From NCBI GenBank assembly GCA_965212005.1, contig OZ243038.1, positions 1,116,001 to 1,180,000 on the forward strand: a DNA stretch of 64,000 bases, written 5' to 3'. Positions 50,177-58,491 of this stretch are shown here, piece after piece. The position numbers and the translations under genes are program-made. Position 1 is the first letter of the stretch. Each line of letters begins with the position of its first letter. Origin of the DNA: G965212005 sp965212005 (lineage in GTDB: Bacteria > Pseudomonadota > Gammaproteobacteria > Porifericomitales > Porifericomitaceae). Below the pieces are notes generated by a model. It ran no database searches and was not told the DNA's origin. It saw only the letters and a program-made list of their open reading frames with translations.

Positions 50177-50243
50177 CAAGACAAATGCAGCCGGACAAAT
50201 TGCCCGCTACGCGCGCACTTTGCCGCTGATTTGAGCGTTAGGG
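50171..50243 (+). other. attC site 20
   Basis: TCCTAACAAGACAAATGCAG to GATTTGAGCGTTAGGG. Confidence 0.9.
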
Positions 50244-50264
50244 CCCACGAGGATCGAAAATCGT

Positions 50265-50819
50265 ATGTATAAAATAGTTGTAGTTTGTTTAGTTCTTCTC
50301 ATTGCAGGTTGCGCGACTCCACAGCAAGGCACCAATTATCCTGCTGAAATGACTGGCATCGGCGATAGCTTAGCTTACCCTATCATGGCAGCAGGTTTCC
50401 AGAGAGGAAAAATATGGACTTACGCGCCAGGAATGACCAACATTTCTATCGGTTACAATATGTATTCTAGCCAGAATCATATAGCTTCAACAATATACTT
50501 ATATCCTGCCACCACAACACTTGATGAAATATTTGAAGCAGAAAAACAGAATATCGTAAACGCTCACAATGGCACCGTAGTTGGGGCTACTAGAGAATTG
50601 ACTCTATCCAAAAACGGAAATGACTACAGAGCTCTTGAAGTTACTTTCCAATATGAAAGTAACTTTATGGGAAGGCAGCAGGATGTCTTTTCTCAACTAG
50701 TGTTATGGGAGCATAAAGAAAAATTTATTAAGCTGCGAAGCACGTCGCCTCTGGCCGAGGGTGAAAGCACTCTCGCTAAAAACAAGGCGCTACTCGAAGC
50801 AGTAAATTGGGCATTTTAG
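50265..50819 (+). CDS. Predicted lipoprotein, 184 aa
   Basis: Signal peptide MYKIVVVCLVLLIAGCA with lipobox LIAGC. The mature part includes GYNMYSSQNHIASTIYLYPA and a beta-rich pattern. No named family. Confidence 0.8.
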   Translation: MYKIVVVCLVLLIAGCATPQQGTNYPAEMTGIGDSLAYPIMAAGFQRGKIWTYAPGMTNISIGYNMYSSQNHIASTIYLYPATTTLDEIFEAEKQNIVNAHNGTVVGATRELTLSKNGNDYRALEVTFQYESNFMGRQQDVFSQLVLWEHKEKFIKLRSTSPLAEGESTLAKNKALLEAVNWAF

Positions 50820-50874
50820 CCCTAACAAGGCAAGCAACCCGACGCCGTAGGCGCGGGTTCTTTTGGCGTTAGAA
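50819..50874 (+). other. attC site 21
   Basis: CCTAACAAGGCAAGCAACCC to GGCGTTAGAA; short. Confidence 0.85.
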
Positions 50875-50893
50875 GGCGATCTCAGTTAAAACA

Positions 50894-51007
50894 ATGTCGA
50901 TACGGAACACATTTCAGCTCAGTATTACTGCCGCTATAGTCGTCGCTTTCACATGGATCTATTCACTTTGGTACGGTGACGTAGTGGCTTCATTTGACAT
51001 TGGATGA
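50894..51007 (+). pseudogene. 5' fragment of a cassette membrane-protein gene
   Basis: MSIRNTFQLSITAAIVVAF begins a membrane protein that ends after 37 residues, where phage-derived DNA joins. No attC follows. Confidence 0.5.
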
Positions 51008-51450
51008 TGGTTCATCCCCGCGCGAGCGAGGAACACCTCCGGATTATAGATCATCACATGGCAAATCGCTCCGACCTGCATGGCAAAGGCCGTCCCGCTA
51101 ATAAAGCCCCAGTATGGCCGCCAGCCAGAAGTCCACCAGTTATCCGATTGCGCCTCGATGCGCATGGTGCGGTTCACCGATTCAAGCTGCTGAGTTTGCG
51201 CGAGCAACTGGTAGCGGCTCGCATCGGTGGCCAGCCGACGCAGCTCCACTTGGCTTTCAGTTTCCAGCCGCTTGAGCTTGACTGCCGCTTCCGGGTCTTT
51301 TTGCACCAGCTCGGCTAGCGCATCCGGCTGCGCGGCATTACCACCAAAGACCTGGGCAACCATTTGCCCAATCTTCTCTCCTCCTGGAATCGGCAGCACC
51401 GATCCCAGGAGCGGAGCCACAGAGCCGATAACTTTAGCCAGCTTCTCCAT
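50995..51450 (-). pseudogene. Phage holin-like protein, C-terminally truncated
   Basis: Starts MEKLAKVIGSVAPLLGSVLP, with NWWTSGWRPYWGFISG typical of 3TM phage holins (GTA-holin type). The last membrane segment is lost: the frame runs into cassette DNA. Near 51004 homology-like sequence ends. Confidence 0.75.
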
Positions 51451-51883
51451 CACACCGCCATTGAATGTCCAGAGAGAAGGAGGGCTTGTCTTCCACCAGG
51501 CCCATGAATTCGTGGAAGCCCTTGCCGGGCGAGTTCTTGCTGGTCAGCACCGCGGGGACGCCAGCGAGGTAGCCGTAGGACTCCGCCACCAGCACGCAAC
51601 CTTCCGTGTGCTCACGCTTATTGCCCCAGTGCAACAACACCCGGCTGCGACCCTGCACACCGGTGATCTCGAAAGGACGCCCCCACTTCTTGGTCTGGTA
51701 TTTGCTCCCGCTGTAGTCCACCCGGCGACATTGGTACACGCCGCTGGGGATGCAGCTTACATTGGGTTGGTTGTCACGCCAGGGCGGCTCCAGCGTGACT
51801 GCGAACGGCGCGCCCTGATGCAGCAATACCCCGAAGCAGCCGTGCTCAGTGTCGGCGACCCGTTTGAGTATGAGTTTTTGCAT
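51434..51883 (-). CDS. DUF5675 family phage-associated protein
   Basis: 149 residues. TFEP-like VTLEPPWRDNQPNVSCIPSG, GRSRVLLHWGNKREHTEGC and FHEFMGLV match DUF5675, usually encoded next to phage lysis genes. Overlaps the holin-like gene, keeping the phage order. No other phage gene is present. Confidence 0.8.
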   Translation of the reverse strand: MQKLILKRVADTEHGCFGVLLHQGAPFAVTLEPPWRDNQPNVSCIPSGVYQCRRVDYSGSKYQTKKWGRPFEITGVQGRSRVLLHWGNKREHTEGCVLVAESYGYLAGVPAVLTSKNSPGKGFHEFMGLVEDKPSFSLDIQWRCDGEAG

Positions 51884-52009
51884 GGGGTGCTATGATTGTA
51901 CCCCTTTTAGGTGGATTTTACGCGGAAAATAAGAGTCTCGGTGGGGGGGGCAGGCAAATCCGTGCCAGATGTTTGATGTAGGCGGAGGCGGCGAGACGAG
52001 TACAGTCCC

Positions 52010-52455
52010 GACTTCTCTCAAAAATGTGTTGGCCAACTGGTTGACACGTCCCTCTTCGGCGCTCGTCTGGCGCGCTATCTGGATGAACTCGCCATGACGC
52101 GCTCATTGCCCACCTCGATCGTGCTGGACAATGGTCCGGAACTGACCAGCAAGGCCATGTTTTTCTGGGCGCACAAAACCAAAGTAAAACTCTGCTTCAT
52201 CCAGCCTGGGAAACCCACCCAGAATGCTTATGTTGAGAGCTTCAACGGACGCTTCCGTGACGGCTGCCTGAATCAACATTGGTTTAGATCGATCAATGAT
52301 GCCAGGCAGATCATCAACGACTGGCGAAACCACTACAACAATGTACGACCACACAGCTCATTGGGTTACCGGGCACCGACCGTGTTCGAAGCAGAGGCTG
52401 CATGATATGATGTTTTTGTCTCTCTTTGAATGGCTACCCAACAGGGGGAAGGTCA
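52010..52455 (+). mobile_element. IS3-family element, 3' fragment D
   Basis: Begins inside orfB (ACTTCTCTCAAAAATGTG) and runs through VLDNGPEL and YVESFNGR to the right terminal repeat ending GGTCA. The left part is missing. Confidence 0.92.
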
Positions 52456-52517
52456 GTACAGAGCTGAGACTCTCTTAATTCTCATGAAAAGTTTAATGTT
52501 AAAAGCAAGGAGATGAT

Positions 52518-52973
52518 TAGATAAAAATTTTATTTGTGTTTATTTTATTAACTATATCAATCTCAATATCAGCGCATGAAGCAAGTAATTTGAACCCATT
52601 AGCTTTTGGTGATGATCAAACTATTGTCGATTTAGATAATCTTGTCTGGCAACCACTAGAAGTGGAAGGACTTGCACCGGGTGCAGAAATTGCGCTCATT
52701 CGAGGTGACCTTAGTAAAGACCACAGTGAATCTGTTTTGAGGCTTCCGCCTGGCTATTTCGTCAAACAGCATACACACACAAGTGATGAGCTGTATATTT
52801 GGATTAGTGGGGAATTCACGCTAATTTCAAATAAGGGGGTCGAGAGAAAATTCAGAGGTCCAGCATATATTAGCTTTCCTGGTAATGCGCCTACTCACGG
52901 TTTGAAATGTGGTGATAAAGAGCCTTGCTTATTTTACCTACGATACTCTCGCCCATTTGATATTAAATACTAA
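52518..52973 (+). CDS. Secreted cupin-domain protein
   Basis: The first ATG/GTG/TTG is GTG 52536. The frame runs upstream to ATA near 52521, with AAGGAG before it, which suggests a decayed start codon. Signal-like MFILLTISISISAHE, then the cupin core VKQHTHTSDELYIWISGEF and FPGNAPTHGLKC. ChrR-like cupins bind metal through such His/Glu sets. No partner gene. Confidence 0.7.
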
Positions 52974-52982
52974 TGACTCTAA

Positions 52983-53003
52983 CGCCTAACAAGACACTCC
53001 ACC
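52983..53003 (+). other. attC site 22, left half only
   Basis: GCCTAACAAGACACTCCACC, then IS fragment E. The right half is gone. Confidence 0.65.
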
Positions 53004-53278
53004 AAAGTAAAGCTCTGCTTCATCCAGCCTGGGAAACCCACCCAGAATTCTTAGGTTGAGAGCTTCAACGGGCGTTTGCGCGACGGCTGCCTGAATCAAC
53101 ATGGGTTCAGATCGCTCAATAATGCCAGGCAGATCCGTCACGACTGGCGACATCACTACAACAATGTACGACCGCACAGCTCACCAGGCTACCGGGCACC
53201 AACCTTGTTCGAGGCAGAGGCTGCATGATAGGATGTTTTTGTCTCTCTTTGAATGGCTACCCAACAGGGGTAAGGTCA
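53003..53278 (+). mobile_element. IS3-family element, 3' fragment E
   Basis: Matches the last 275 bp of the element, more diverged than the other copies, including the right end GGTCA. The left part is missing. Confidence 0.9.
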
Positions 53279-53293
53279 GGGTGCGTACTAGAA

Positions 53294-53353
53294 AGTTAAC
53301 AATCGCATGCAGTCGGACGCGGCAGAGCCGCCCGCTGATGCGAGGCGTTATGC
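53294..53353 (+). other. attC site 23
   Basis: AGTTAACAATCGCATGCAG to GATGCGAGGCGTTATGC. Confidence 0.9.
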
Positions 53354-53364
53354 GGAATAAGGCT

Positions 53365-54189
53365 ATGAGACTTATCGTTATCATTTCAATGGCACTTTTT
53401 TCTGGTGAAATGTGTGCCGCGAATAGTTCGGATATGGTTGAGGCGTTAAAGCAGTACATAATTGAAAAAGACTATCCTGAGGTATTTGAAGACATAACAT
53501 ATAGGGTGGAAATCAAGAACATCATTTTTGATGATTTAGATGGGGATAAAATTTTAGAAGCGATTGTTCAGTTTAAACCGCACTATAGGCAATCACCTAC
53601 TATTGTTTTTTATCGAATTTTGCCGGGTCTAAAAATTTCGAGAGTTATCGAGGGACTCGCGCCGGGGAAAATTGTAGATGCTGGAGATTACTACATTGAT
53701 AGTCACACACTTGGACTGGCAGTAGATTTTAAGATAGAGGGGGACGTAGTTTCTATCGACGTCATAAAATCTGCAATGAGCACAAAAGGCTTTGGTGGTT
53801 TGGTTCTTTATCCTGAATTTATTCATGCAGACAATCGGACTTACAGTAATCTACCTACTTTTATTGATATGAGCCACTTGGATGTTAATGCCAAAGATTG
53901 TGAGCCGTTTGAGTTTCATGAGGTAAATCAAATCCAAGTTGGCGTTCACCGCAATACAAAATTTCTAGCAGCCTGGGTTGGCAGCGAAATTTATTTGTAC
54001 AAAATCAACAAATTTGGCAATGACGGGTTTATCGAAAAAGAGCTATTGATTACCCAAACTCCAGAAGGCTTTAAGGGTTTTTCCGATACAGATTATCTAG
54101 GGTATATTGACAACACGGGCAACGTATTCGAATTGAAAATTCCACATAACAAACGCATGCAGCCGGACGCGGCAGAGCCGCACCGCTGA
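53365..54189 (+). CDS. Secreted protein with Asp-rich calcium-like motif
   Basis: 274 residues from ATG 53365; an in-frame ATG at 53350 is possible. Signal peptide MRLIVIISMALFSGEMCA. DDLDGDKILEAIVQF resembles EF-hand or VCBS-like loops. The last 15 residues (NKRMQPDAAEPHR) are encoded by the attC. Function unknown. Confidence 0.72.
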   Translation: MRLIVIISMALFSGEMCAANSSDMVEALKQYIIEKDYPEVFEDITYRVEIKNIIFDDLDGDKILEAIVQFKPHYRQSPTIVFYRILPGLKISRVIEGLAPGKIVDAGDYYIDSHTLGLAVDFKIEGDVVSIDVIKSAMSTKGFGGLVLYPEFIHADNRTYSNLPTFIDMSHLDVNAKDCEPFEFHEVNQIQVGVHRNTKFLAAWVGSEIYLYKINKFGNDGFIEKELLITQTPEGFKGFSDTDYLGYIDNTGNVFELKIPHNKRMQPDAAEPHR

Positions 54190-54204
54190 TGCGAGACGTT
54201 AAAT
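54144..54204 (+). other. attC site 24
   Basis: ACATAACAAACGCATGCAG to GATGCGAGACGTTAAAT. Confidence 0.9.
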
Positions 54205-54258
54205 TTCACTATAGTTATTTTAGCAGTTACAAAAAAGGGATTTTGGGAAGTAGAGGAT

Positions 54259-54465
54259 TTGGTAAAATCTGGTAAGCATCCGGTATGGATCGGAGTAGAT
54301 GTATTGAATGACGAAGAAATAAATGATTTACGTGAGTATGGCGTAGAGCTAACTAATTTTAGTCACCCGATTTCACCATCAGACGATGAAGCGATTCGTG
54401 ATGCTCTGGCTGATATAGCACTTCATCACCCTGGAGAAAGAGTCTGGTGTGAGTGCAAGCCGTGA
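54259..54465 (+). CDS. Hypothetical cassette protein, no standard start visible
   Basis: The frame is open back to the attC with no ATG or GTG, only TTG at 54259. The upstream frame reads VILAVTKKGFWEVEDLVK, so translation may begin at ATA or ATT near 54211. The central part is PVWIGVDVLNDEEINDLR. Unknown family. Confidence 0.55.
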   Translation: MVKSGKHPVWIGVDVLNDEEINDLREYGVELTNFSHPISPSDDEAIRDALADIALHHPGERVWCECKP

Positions 54466-54466
54466 A

Positions 54467-54530
54467 AATTAACAAGGCGCTAAACTCCATTCCGGTCGCA
54501 AAAGGCGCGGCCTCCATCGGACGTGCTACG
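54467..54530 (+). other. Degenerate attC site 25
   Basis: AATTAACAAGGCGCTAAACTCC on the left; the right core is not recognisable. Confidence 0.5.
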
Positions 54531-54532
54531 CT

Positions 54533-54970
54533 ATGATTCGCACGCTGGTTAGCTTTGCGTTATATGCTGTGAAAGCGCTGGTGTTCGTTCTCGTATTGTT
54601 TCTTGCGCTTCTCGGCGTGGTGTTGATTGCGTTCCAGTATTTGGGATACGGCGAACGCCGGTACAATTTCGCATCTTATGCCGAGATGGAAGCCGCCGGA
54701 ATGATCGATACTGGTTGGCTACCCAGTTACCTCCCTAAATCCTCAATGAATATCAAACATGGACATGACATAGACACCAACGATTCATGGGCGTCGTTTC
54801 GGTACCAGGTTGGGGATATTCAGTCCGTCGAATCAGTTTGTGAAGTAGTCGCACAGACTCTACGAGGACAAAAATACCTTTGCCCACCTTCAGAGGCGGA
54901 ACCATCCATCATTATTCTTAGAGCTGATGGTAGCGGGTACTACCGCATGTTGTACAGACATGGCATATAA
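54533..54970 (+). CDS. Membrane-anchored hypothetical protein, 145 aa
   Basis: An N-terminal helix, ALVFVLVLFLALLGVVLIAF, then a soluble domain with GWLPSYLPKSSMNIKHGHD and SASFRYQ-like WASFRYQVGD. Unknown family. Confidence 0.72.
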   Translation: MIRTLVSFALYAVKALVFVLVLFLALLGVVLIAFQYLGYGERRYNFASYAEMEAAGMIDTGWLPSYLPKSSMNIKHGHDIDTNDSWASFRYQVGDIQSVESVCEVVAQTLRGQKYLCPPSEAEPSIIILRADGSGYYRMLYRHGI

Positions 54971-55020
54971 CAACGCGTTGCAGTCGGACGCCAAACCCGC
55001 TTCGCAGGCTTGGTTCCCTC
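54964..55020 (+). other. Truncated attC site 26
   Basis: ATATAACAACGCGTTGCAG starts a site whose right half is replaced by attI-like copy 4. Confidence 0.6.
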
Positions 55021-55047
55021 CACACGCTACGTATGTTGCGGCGCCGC

Positions 55048-55123
55048 ACGAAAATCAGAGAGTTTTTATTGAATGCATCTATATTATGTGTGTTATCTTT
55101 GGTCTTTATAATTATAGTTAGGA
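55048..55123 (+). repeat. attI-like leader, copy 4
   Basis: Matches the right half of copy 1, from ACGAAAATCAGAGAGTTT to the core GTTAGGA (55117-55123). The promoter-like TTGAAT and TATCTT are 19 bp apart here. Confidence 0.75.
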
Positions 55124-55129
55124 GGGGGC

Positions 55130-55684
55130 ATGAAATTTAGTCAAATTGGATTACTACTCCTTATTGGATTGTTTGTTTTCGAGGAGCCAGCGGCTTGCGA
55201 TTATAGTGCTACAAAGGAGATTTCATTTAGATCGACGAATTCTCAGGACGTCTTACACGTTAGTTGGCAAAGCGATAATTCTGATTGCAAAGGAGCTACA
55301 CTAAGCATTGCAATCCTGTCCGATGATGATTCACTAATTTACGAAAATATCATCCCTTATACGCCACACCTGTATGACTATGGCGAATCAAATTATTCAG
55401 AGAAAGTCGATGAGTATTTCGATTTTTTACTAAAACATTCCATTGGGACAACTTCTGATTTACCAGTAAGACTCTCCTGTGAGGCTGGTTTGGATTGTGA
55501 ATATGATTTTTTCCCAACGGCCGTGATCTCATATTATAGTGATCTGACAATTGAAAGGTACAATGAATTAAAGAGTAAAGGAGTTCCAATGATAACCCAT
55601 GACGTCGGAAGAGAAGCCTGGGCTTCTTTTGTTTATGACCAGAATACTAAGAAGGCAGTAAGAATATTTTTGCGTGTTGTTTAG
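55130..55684 (+). CDS. Secreted hypothetical protein, 184 aa
   Basis: Signal peptide FSQIGLLLLIGLFVFEEPAA. Several Cys (SDNSDCKG, SCEAGLDCEYD) suggest disulfides. It directly follows attI-like copy 4. Unknown family. Confidence 0.75.
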   Translation: MKFSQIGLLLLIGLFVFEEPAACDYSATKEISFRSTNSQDVLHVSWQSDNSDCKGATLSIAILSDDDSLIYENIIPYTPHLYDYGESNYSEKVDEYFDFLLKHSIGTTSDLPVRLSCEAGLDCEYDFFPTAVISYYSDLTIERYNELKSKGVPMITHDVGREAWASFVYDQNTKKAVRIFLRVV

Positions 55685-55690
55685 GTGCCC

Positions 55691-55765
55691 CCCTAACAAA
55701 CACATGCAGCCGGATAAAAATGCTCGCTACGCTCTCATTTTGACCGCTGATGCGAGGCGTTATGA
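55691..55765 (+). other. attC site 27
   Basis: CCCTAACAAACACATGCAG to GATGCGAGGCGTTATGA. Confidence 0.9.
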
Positions 55766-55843
55766 GGATGGAATGTGCCATTAGATATAAATTGCTTGAT
55801 GAATTAAAATAGCGAATCACAAAAACCACATTGGAGGTGCGTC

Positions 55844-56088
55844 ATGAAAATCGCATCTCAAACTAACAGCTTCTTTTTTTGAACCGAGTAGTAAACGAAA
55901 AAAAGGATTCCCATCAGAAACCCAAGTCAAACGTGGTGTCCGAGTTGTTCACGGAGATAAAGAGCTTAGCGAAAAGCTCGGCAGAAATGATCCCTGTCCT
56001 TGCGGATCAATACGTAGATTTTAAGGCGTGTTGCCTCAAGAAAGGCAAGTATGATGGAGCCCTTAGAAATCACTACTTTAGAGAATGA
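55844..56088 (+). CDS. SEC-C zinc-motif protein requiring two +1 frameshifts, copy 2
   Basis: RBS GGAGG precedes the ATG at 55844. Frame 0 stops at TTT TGA (55877-55882). Skipping T55880 opens EPSSKRKKGFPSETQVKRGV and then GRNDPCPCGSIRRF. Frame stops again at TTT TAA (56019-56024); skipping T56022 gives KACCLKKGKYDG and HYFRE. Length (245 nt) and both shift codons match copy 1 exactly. Differences between copies are largely synonymous in the composite frame. Confidence 0.75.
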
Positions 56089-56098
56089 GTAGCCATCC

Positions 56099-56171
56099 TC
56101 ATAACAAGGGCGCTGCAGTCGGACAAAGTGCCCGCTACGCGGTCACTTTGCCGCTGAGCGCGGCGTTATAA
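56099..56171 (+). other. attC site 28
   Basis: TCATAACAAGGGCGCTGCAG to GTTATAA. Confidence 0.88.
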
Positions 56172-56174
56172 GGC

Positions 56175-56696
56175 ATGAAAATGCGAAGCGTCTTATCACT
56201 TCTCCTTGTTCTGATGTCGTGTTCGGCATCTGCCGTCGAGCCTCCGGTTGGTTGGAGGGTTCCAACAGAAGCGGAATTGGCTTCCCAACCACTAAGGAAC
56301 AACTCACCGATGAAGAATGCCGAGGTCGTTGGCGACCTAAATGACGATGGCAAGATTGATCGCGCATACTTATTCAAAAGTACTGAATATAGCGGGGAAG
56401 GTTTGCTTGTCAGCCTTTCTTCACCCAGCGGGTATGTCTGGAAAGTGCTTGCTCGGATCGACTGGGGAGAAGAGTACCCCAACGTTGACCTAGCAATGGG
56501 AATCGACCTCGTAGAACCGGGGAACCACAAAACAGCATGTGGAAATGATGGCTGCTGTGAATGTGACCCAGATGACCCCGAAATACTCATGTTGAACTCT
56601 CCAGGTATCTTGTACTTTCGCTTCGGAGGCGGAGCGTCAATCTGGTATTGGGATGAATCCAAACATAGATTCAACGCAGTCGCCGAAAGTGACTAG
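56175..56696 (+). CDS. Secreted protein with dockerin/VCBS-like calcium loop
   Basis: 173 residues. A signal peptide (SVLSLLLVLMSCSASA) with a possible lipobox Cys. GDLNDDGKIDRAYLF is a calcium-loop-like motif. ACGNDGCCECDPDDPE is Cys-rich. Function unknown. Confidence 0.78.
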   Translation: MKMRSVLSLLLVLMSCSASAVEPPVGWRVPTEAELASQPLRNNSPMKNAEVVGDLNDDGKIDRAYLFKSTEYSGEGLLVSLSSPSGYVWKVLARIDWGEEYPNVDLAMGIDLVEPGNHKTACGNDGCCECDPDDPEILMLNSPGILYFRFGGGASIWYWDESKHRFNAVAESD

Positions 56697-56702
56697 ACGG
56701 TC

Positions 56703-56795
56703 GCCTAACAAGGCGCTGCAGCCGACGCCGGAAAGCGTCCCGGCGCCTTCGGCGGCTCCCTTCCCGGGCGGCGCGGCTGAGCTTGGTCGTTAGGC
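56703..56795 (+). other. attC site 29
   Basis: GCCTAACAAGGCGCTGCAG to GAGCTTGGTCGTTAGGC, with a long GC-rich terminal loop. Confidence 0.9.
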
Positions 56796-56800
56796 GCGAG

Positions 56801-56995
56801 ATGGCTGCTACTCCAAGTTCGAGAGTGCCCGATGCCGAAGATTGGCGTGGTTATGAAGAAGATATTGGCGTACGGTATCTCCATGGCATTGATGTTAGAT
56901 TTACAAACGGTAAAGTTTCTAGTTTCTATTTATGGGTCAAGTGGAGAGCCGGATTGGTAAATCACCCTAACGCCTCGCATCAGCGGTCAAAATGA
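56801..56995 (+). CDS. Hypothetical protein, probably truncated, 64 aa
   Basis: DWRGYEEDIGVRYLHGIDVR and VSSFYLWVKWRAGL resemble the start of a small soluble protein. The frame ends within a palindromic attC, which encodes HPNASHQRSK. Confidence 0.5.
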   Translation: MAATPSSRVPDAEDWRGYEEDIGVRYLHGIDVRFTNGKVSSFYLWVKWRAGLVNHPNASHQRSK

Positions 56996-57037
56996 GCGCG
57001 CAGCGAACATTTTGACCGCTGATGCGAGACGTTAGGC
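56964..57037 (+). other. attC site 30, almost perfect palindrome
   Basis: 56966-56994 is the inverted copy of 57008-57036: 29-bp arms with one mismatch and a 13-nt loop. Both halves match the right half of ordinary attC sites of this array (GATGCGAG-A/G-CGTTAGG). The usual unpaired extrahelical bases are missing. Confidence 0.9.
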
Positions 57038-57043
57038 ATCACT

Positions 57044-57571
57044 ATGAAAATCTGCACAAAAATTAAACTTCGTTGCCTCTCATCTCTATTTTGTCTCTTG
57101 TTACTAAGCGCTTGCAGCGGATCTGGTAGCGAAGCGTCGAAAATCAGAAATCTCGTCATCGACCCGGAAATATTACCGAGTTCTTGCAAATTCATTTGGA
57201 TATCAAAGCCCCAACTATTTCAGCCAACTGAAAAATACCCAGATGACTTTTTAGGTTTTGTCATTGGTAAGTTTTGGTTCAATCATAGTCCAGATGTTGA
57301 TCTATCAAAACTAGAGGTTGGCTTCTCTAATGTCTTATCAAACCCAACCTCAGAAAACGCTCTGGTAAATATCGTCTTAACTTTCCAATCCGCTGAATTG
57401 GCTAAAAGTGCAGAAAAGTATTTAGCAACAATCCGTGCTAATCAGTCAAATTTTTTCCAAATACGAAACGATAAAACACTCGCTTACTTCGTGCACCACC
57501 AATCTGTTAGCACGCCTTGCAAAGCGGCTTTCCAATCCAAATTAACTCAGGCGGTAACAGGTGATGCCTAA
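57044..57571 (+). CDS. Predicted lipoprotein, 175 aa
   Basis: Signal peptide CLSSLFCLLLLSACSGSG with lipobox LLSAC. The mature part has DDFLGFVIGKFWFNHSPD. Unknown family. It directly follows the palindromic attC. Confidence 0.78.
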   Translation: MKICTKIKLRCLSSLFCLLLLSACSGSGSEASKIRNLVIDPEILPSSCKFIWISKPQLFQPTEKYPDDFLGFVIGKFWFNHSPDVDLSKLEVGFSNVLSNPTSENALVNIVLTFQSAELAKSAEKYLATIRANQSNFFQIRNDKTLAYFVHHQSVSTPCKAAFQSKLTQAVTGDA

Positions 57572-57637
57572 CAAACGCATGCAGCCGGACTTCGGAAAGC
57601 TGCGCTTGCCCTCAGCCGCTGATGCGAGGCGTTAGAG
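57566..57637 (+). other. attC site 31
   Basis: GCCTAACAAACGCATGCAG to GATGCGAGGCGTTAGAG. Confidence 0.92.
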
Positions 57638-57647
57638 GACACTGGTA

Positions 57648-58136
57648 ATGGAGAAAAATTGGAAGACGGCGCCTTGGTTAGTACGAATAATTTTTATCTA
57701 TTGGATAATTCCAATGGTATTAACCGTAATATTCATGGCTTTCCTTATGTTAATAACAGCTACCATCGGTGGCATTTGGCGGATTCCTATAGATTTATTC
57801 AGAGTTGAGTACGATGCCATGCCAATAATAACTTCGATAGATCTTGGTTTTTCGATAATGTATTTTTCAGCTGGATTCTACGCATGGAGATTGTTGCGAG
57901 GCAACGGTACATCGAGAGTAGTGCTTGAGGTGTTTTCGTGGATTTCGATTGTGTTTACTGCGATAAATCTGTTTTACCCTGGATTGCACTATTTTGAAGT
58001 AGAAAATATTTCGTTCTCAATTACCGATTGGCCGTTTAGCTTACTGGCACTAGCAGTTTTCTTTCTTGGATTGCAGTCAGCAATTTTATATATGCTACGA
58101 ACAACTAAAGTTAGGAACTATGCAGATGTCTTCTAA
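57648..58136 (+). CDS. Four-helix membrane protein, 162 aa
   Basis: Hydrophobic segments include WIIPMVLTVIFMAFLMLITA, LGFSIMYFSAGFYAW and WPFSLLALAVFFLGLQSAIL. Unknown family; single-gene cassette. Confidence 0.78.
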   Translation: MEKNWKTAPWLVRIIFIYWIIPMVLTVIFMAFLMLITATIGGIWRIPIDLFRVEYDAMPIITSIDLGFSIMYFSAGFYAWRLLRGNGTSRVVLEVFSWISIVFTAINLFYPGLHYFEVENISFSITDWPFSLLALAVFFLGLQSAILYMLRTTKVRNYADVF

Positions 58137-58200
58137 CAAACGCATGCAGCCGGACTTCGGAAAGCTGCGCTTGCCTCAGCCGCTGATGCGGGCGTTATAC
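58131..58200 (+). other. attC site 32
   Basis: TTCTAACAAACGCATGCAG to GATGCGGGCGTTATAC. Confidence 0.9.
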
Positions 58201-58260
58201 AGCTGAATGCACAGCGACTGCTTGTCTTTTTTCTTTACTGTGCATTTCAGGAGCAATCAT

Positions 58261-58407
58261 ATGGCTGATAAAATTGAGCCAAGTAATAATCGTTCTAATC
58301 AAAAAAACCCCAACAAAGGAAACCAGGGAACAAACCGTCAATATGATCAAAATCAGGGTAATAGAGGCGCGCAAAAGAATCCAAATCAGAGAGAAAAGAA
58401 AAAGTAG
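58261..58407 (+). CDS. Asn/Gln-rich small protein, 48 aa
   Basis: From ATG 58261 with RBS AGGAG. MADKIEPSNNRSNQKNPNKG, then QYDQNQGNRG, ending REKKK. Low complexity, hydrophilic and basic. No named family. No attC follows; attI-like copy 5 comes directly after it. Confidence 0.65.
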   Translation: MADKIEPSNNRSNQKNPNKGNQGTNRQYDQNQGNRGAQKNPNQREKKK

Positions 58408-58412
58408 TAAAA

Positions 58413-58488
58413 GTTAAGAAGGAACAGAGTCTTTATTGATTTCATCTGTTAGTTGCGCTACATTTGGTCGCTATCTTGATCGTTAGGT
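58413..58488 (+). repeat. attI-like leader, copy 5
   Basis: Bounded by core-like GTTAAGA (58413-58419) and GTTAGGT (58482-58488). TTGATT (58436-58441) and TACATT (58459-58464) are 17 bp apart. Diverged from copy 1, nearly identical to copy 6. Confidence 0.75.
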
Positions 58489-58491
58489 GGC

